From the NCBI GenBank assembly GCA_943324745.2, contig CALPMT020000016.1, positions 1 to 64,000 of the forward strand: a stretch of DNA of 64,000 bases, written 5' to 3'. The notes under the pieces were generated by a model. That model had not been told where the DNA came from, did no database searches, and was given only the letters and a program-made list of their open reading frames with translations. Positions 61,710 through 64,000 of this stretch are shown here, one piece after another. Source of the stretch: Chitinophaga pinensis. GTDB taxonomy: Bacteria; Bacteroidota; Bacteroidia; Flavobacteriales_D; Crocinitomicaceae. Each line of letters begins with the position of its first letter. Position 1 is the first letter of the stretch. Both the position numbers and the translations under genes were made by a program.

Positions 61710-61713
61710 TTTT

Positions 61714-62106
61714 ATGGATCAAACCTTAGGTAAAGAATACAAACTTTGTAGTCAAAAGATTATCCAACAAATTTTTGAAGAAAAACGATGTGTCAAACAA
61801 TTTCCATTTGTACTTAATTATTGTATCTCAGAATTACCTTCCGAAAAATTATTTCAAATTGTAATTGCAGCACCTAAACGAATTTTCAGAAAAGCACACG
61901 AAAGAAACAGAGTAAAACGTTTATGTAAAGAAACTATTCGAAAAAATAAATTTATTTTAGAAGATTACCTTACTGAAAACAAACAACAATTAGCGTTATT
62001 TTTAGTCTATACAAATAAAGAAGAAATGAACTACGAAGTGCTTTTTAAAAAAACGGAAACACTCTTTAAAAAATTAATCCCGGAATTAAGTAAACTAAAC
62101 GCTTAA
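61714..62106 (+). CDS. rnpA: Ribonuclease P protein component
   Basis: The protein subunit that assists RNase P RNA in maturing tRNA 5' ends. At 130 residues it has normal length; the RNA-binding signature is RKAHERNRVKRLCKETIRK (RNR motif) and the N-terminal LGKEYKLCSQKIIQQIFEEKR is typical. rpmH, its neighbour in most bacteria, is not upstream, as is usual in Bacteroidetes. The S41 protease follows 21 bases later. Confidence 0.93.
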   Translation: MDQTLGKEYKLCSQKIIQQIFEEKRCVKQFPFVLNYCISELPSEKLFQIVIAAPKRIFRKAHERNRVKRLCKETIRKNKFILEDYLTENKQQLALFLVYTNKEEMNYEVLFKKTETLFKKLIPELSKLNA

Positions 62107-62127
62107 TTCATTTAGAAACAAAACTAT

Positions 62128-63756
62128 ATGATGCATAAAATACTTTTTTTAGTTTTTACCTTATTCATTACATTAAAAATATCTGCGCAATCCAAAGGAT
62201 TCGAGCTTATAAAAGGAATGGAATTAATGGATTTAATTCATCAAAATCTAGAATTGCATTATGTTGATGAACCTAAACCGGGAAAATTATGTAAAGTGGC
62301 GATTGATGCGATGTTGAAAGAACTAGATCCATATACAGTATATTATCATGAAGCAAACATGGAAGATTATAGAATGATGACTACTGGTCAATATGGTGGT
62401 ATCGGAGCTTTAATTCGTAAAATCGATAATTGTATCTATATATCTGAACCTTATGAAGGAAATCCCGCTCAAAAAGCTGGATTAAAAGCGGGAGATAAAA
62501 TCATTACAATCGACGGAAAAGAAATGTGTAACAAACCTTCCGATGATGTTTCATCAGCACTAAAAGGTCCTAAAGGAACTACAATTCAGGTAAAAGTATT
62601 AAGAGAAGGAAAAGAAATTACTATCCCTATTACACGAGACGAAATTAAAATTCCAGATGTGCCATATTCCGGTATTATTCAAAATAATATTGGTTACATC
62701 AAACTAAATAGCTTTACTCAAACTGCTTCGGAAGAAGTAATCAAAGCTTTCAAAGTATTGAAAGAAAAAGGAATGAAAGAATTGATTTTAGATCTGCGTG
62801 GTAATGGTGGTGGTCTTTTAATTGAAGCAGTGAAAATAGTAAATATGTTTGTCCCTAAAGACCAGTTAGTTGTGTTTACCAAGGGTAGGATTCAGGAGGA
62901 AAATAAAGTATATAAAACAATGGATGAACCATTAGATATAACGATACCTTTAGTTGTATTAATTGATGATGGTTCGGCATCGGCTAGTGAAATTGTATCT
63001 GGAAGTTTACAAGATTTAGACCGTGCTGTAATTATCGGTACTACTTCGTATGGTAAAGGATTAGTTCAACGTACATTTGATCTAAAATATGGTTCTAAAA
63101 TGAAATTAACAATTGCAAAATATTATACTCCGTCTGGTCGATGTGTTCAAAAATTGGAATACTACGAAAAAGCAGAAGGAGAGCGTCCTCATGCGATCGC
63201 GGACTCTTTAATTAAAAAATTCAAAACTGCGAATGGTCGCGAAGTAATTGACGGAAGAGGTATTGAACCAGATCTCAAAATAATAGAAAAAGAATTTAGT
63301 CGACTTACAGCGATGTTAGTTAACAAAAACTTCATATTTAAATTTGCTACTCAATATGCAAACAACCACCCTAACATACCAGAAGCATTAACTTTCAAAA
63401 TATCCAATGATGATTACGAAGAGTTTAAAAAATTAGTTTTGAAAGATACCTTTGACTATTCTACAGCATCTGAAGAAATGCTACGTAAAATGCGTAAAAC
63501 AGCTGAAGAAGAAGGTTATTTTGAAGATTCTAAACTAGAATATGAAGCTTTATTTAAAAAACTAACACCATCTAAAAATAGTGATTTAGAAAAATTCAAA
63601 TCAGAGATTAGCAATATCCTTGAAAACGAAATTGTTTCGCGTTATTATTACCAAAAAGGAAGAACACTTCATGCATTTAGAACAGATAATTTTGTAGAAA
63701 AAGCAAAAGAAATTTTACAAAATTCGAAAGAGATTCATACGATTTTGAAAAAATAG
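62128..63756 (+). CDS. C-terminal processing protease (S41), exported
   Basis: A 542-residue periplasmic serine protease: signal peptide (ILFLVFTLFITLKISAQ), a PDZ domain (about 85-170; GGIGALIRKIDNCIYISEP, KAGLKAGDKIITIDGKE) and a tail-specific protease core with the catalytic serine in DDGSASASEIVSG (SASAS at 283-287) and lysine in YGKGLVQ. The C-terminal helical part (about 400-542) is charged. It follows rnpA in the same transcription unit in flavobacteria as far as I know. Substrate not predictable. Confidence 0.92.
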   Translation: MMHKILFLVFTLFITLKISAQSKGFELIKGMELMDLIHQNLELHYVDEPKPGKLCKVAIDAMLKELDPYTVYYHEANMEDYRMMTTGQYGGIGALIRKIDNCIYISEPYEGNPAQKAGLKAGDKIITIDGKEMCNKPSDDVSSALKGPKGTTIQVKVLREGKEITIPITRDEIKIPDVPYSGIIQNNIGYIKLNSFTQTASEEVIKAFKVLKEKGMKELILDLRGNGGGLLIEAVKIVNMFVPKDQLVVFTKGRIQEENKVYKTMDEPLDITIPLVVLIDDGSASASEIVSGSLQDLDRAVIIGTTSYGKGLVQRTFDLKYGSKMKLTIAKYYTPSGRCVQKLEYYEKAEGERPHAIADSLIKKFKTANGREVIDGRGIEPDLKIIEKEFSRLTAMLVNKNFIFKFATQYANNHPNIPEALTFKISNDDYEEFKKLVLKDTFDYSTASEEMLRKMRKTAEEEGYFEDSKLEYEALFKKLTPSKNSDLEKFKSEISNILENEIVSRYYYQKGRTLHAFRTDNFVEKAKEILQNSKEIHTILKK

Positions 63757-63769
63757 TCGTTAGTTAAAC

Positions 63770-64000
63770 ATGCTGCTGAAGAATTCATCTCCAAAAACAA
63801 TCCAACTACTAAGTATTATTGGATATGTTTTAGTGTTGATTGGACTCTTATTCAGTAAAGCCATTTTATCATTAAGTACTGCTTACCTTGTACTTGTAGT
63901 CATATTTTTCGTAAATTATACTGAAATAAGAGCACGTATCAAAGATAATCGACTGCTTCACGTATTCTTACTATTTATTTTATTCTATATTGGATCTCTT
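63770..64000 (+). CDS. Membrane protein, 3' end outside window
   Basis: A frame starting at ATG 63770 (13 bases after the protease stop) runs open to the window end, 77 codons. It starts with a short basic head (MLLKNSSPKTIQL) and has at least three hydrophobic helices (SIIGYVLVLIGLLFS, AYLVLVVIFFVNY, LHVFLLFILFYIG), so it is a polytopic membrane protein. The small loops resemble O-antigen ligase-like proteins, but too little is visible to decide. Confidence 0.6.
   Translation, partial: MLLKNSSPKTIQLLSIIGYVLVLIGLLFSKAILSLSTAYLVLVVIFFVNYTEIRARIKDNRLLHVFLLFILFYIGSL

Larger units (their letters stand above)
61211..61713. other. 503-base AT-rich intergenic region between divergent operons
   Basis: This divergent region holds the -7 boxes for the lpxB operon and rnpA and otherwise very AT-rich DNA. 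A GC-richer island (about 61463-61530) contains GGGGCATTTACCGTGATGAA. Read on the minus strand it gives a short frame with ANGVHHGKCPFK between stops, possibly a decayed coding relic. I see no rpmH, tRNA, dnaA box cluster or terminator. Confidence 0.5.

Overview
The window comes from a low-GC, Gram-negative member of the Bacteroidetes, most likely a Flavobacteriales genome close to Crocinitomicaceae/Fluviicola. The phylum call rests on many independent signs: Bacteroidetes-type promoters (TTTG-N19-20-TAnnTTTG) before many genes, a GLPGLI-family protein paired with a large outer-membrane beta-barrel, DUF2141 and DUF2279 proteins, a type IX-secretion-like C-terminal domain, and a complete alternative complex III (act) operon joined to cytochrome oxidase genes. 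The family-level call is inference. Almost all of the window is dense housekeeping DNA; I see no prophage, insertion sequence, CRISPR array or integrase.

Layout. 1-6.2 kb: end of a YD-like repeat protein, an rRNA pseudouridine synthase, two secreted/envelope proteins, methylmalonyl-CoA epimerase, a cystathionine gamma-synthase/lyase and queA. 6.2-9.7 kb (minus): a serine-hydrolase lipoprotein and a PIF1/RecD-like helicase. 9.8-13.3 kb: DUF2141, then the overlapping operon hpt-adk-obgE-PAP2 and a tRNA-Leu(CAA) with its terminator. 13.3-22.2 kb (minus): rseP-kynA, rimP-nusA-infB, and an outer-membrane protein with a DNA/RNA endonuclease. 22.3-28.5 kb: cysS, a repeat-flanked secreted protein, polA and a TraB/GumN protein. 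28.5-32 kb (minus): beta-barrel plus GLPGLI. 32-36.4 kb: a degenerate AAA_14/DUF4143 protein, a conserved acidic protein, an M28 peptidase and a DUF2279 protein. 36.4-41.3 kb (minus): O-antigen ligase/polymerase and chain-length protein, a SUFU-domain protein, prs-rplY. 41.4-43.8 kb: purT and a flavoprotein. 43.9-56.4 kb: SPOR protein (minus), then actABCDEF-coxB-coxA. 56.4-58.4 kb: ruvB-queG. 58.5-61.2 kb (minus): small membrane protein-lpxB-fabF. 61.7-64 kb: rnpA, an S41 protease and the start of a membrane protein cut by the window end.

How the genes work together. The act-cox operon encodes a quinol:cytochrome c oxidoreductase and the two core subunits of a terminal oxidase, a respiratory supercomplex in which quinol electrons pass through multihaem ActA and monohaem ActE to CuA of CoxB and the haem-copper site of CoxA. 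hpt, prs, purT and adk cover purine salvage and synthesis. rimP-nusA-infB link ribosome maturation, transcription elongation and translation initiation. queA and queG are the last two steps of queuosine synthesis.

Most noteworthy signals: (i) an intrinsic-terminator-like hairpin between a near-perfect promoter and the rimP start codon, with a second one between nusA and infB, suggesting attenuation of this operon; (ii) several genes whose -7 box ends only 4-5 bases before the start codon, implying leaderless mRNAs; (iii) a small palindromic repeat family that has become part of protein ends; (iv) a conserved-looking AAA_14/DUF4143 protein that has lost its ATPase and nuclease-like signatures; (v) a charged insertion in CoxB and histidine-rich tails on three respiratory subunits. 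I did not find a clear new defence or mobile system.
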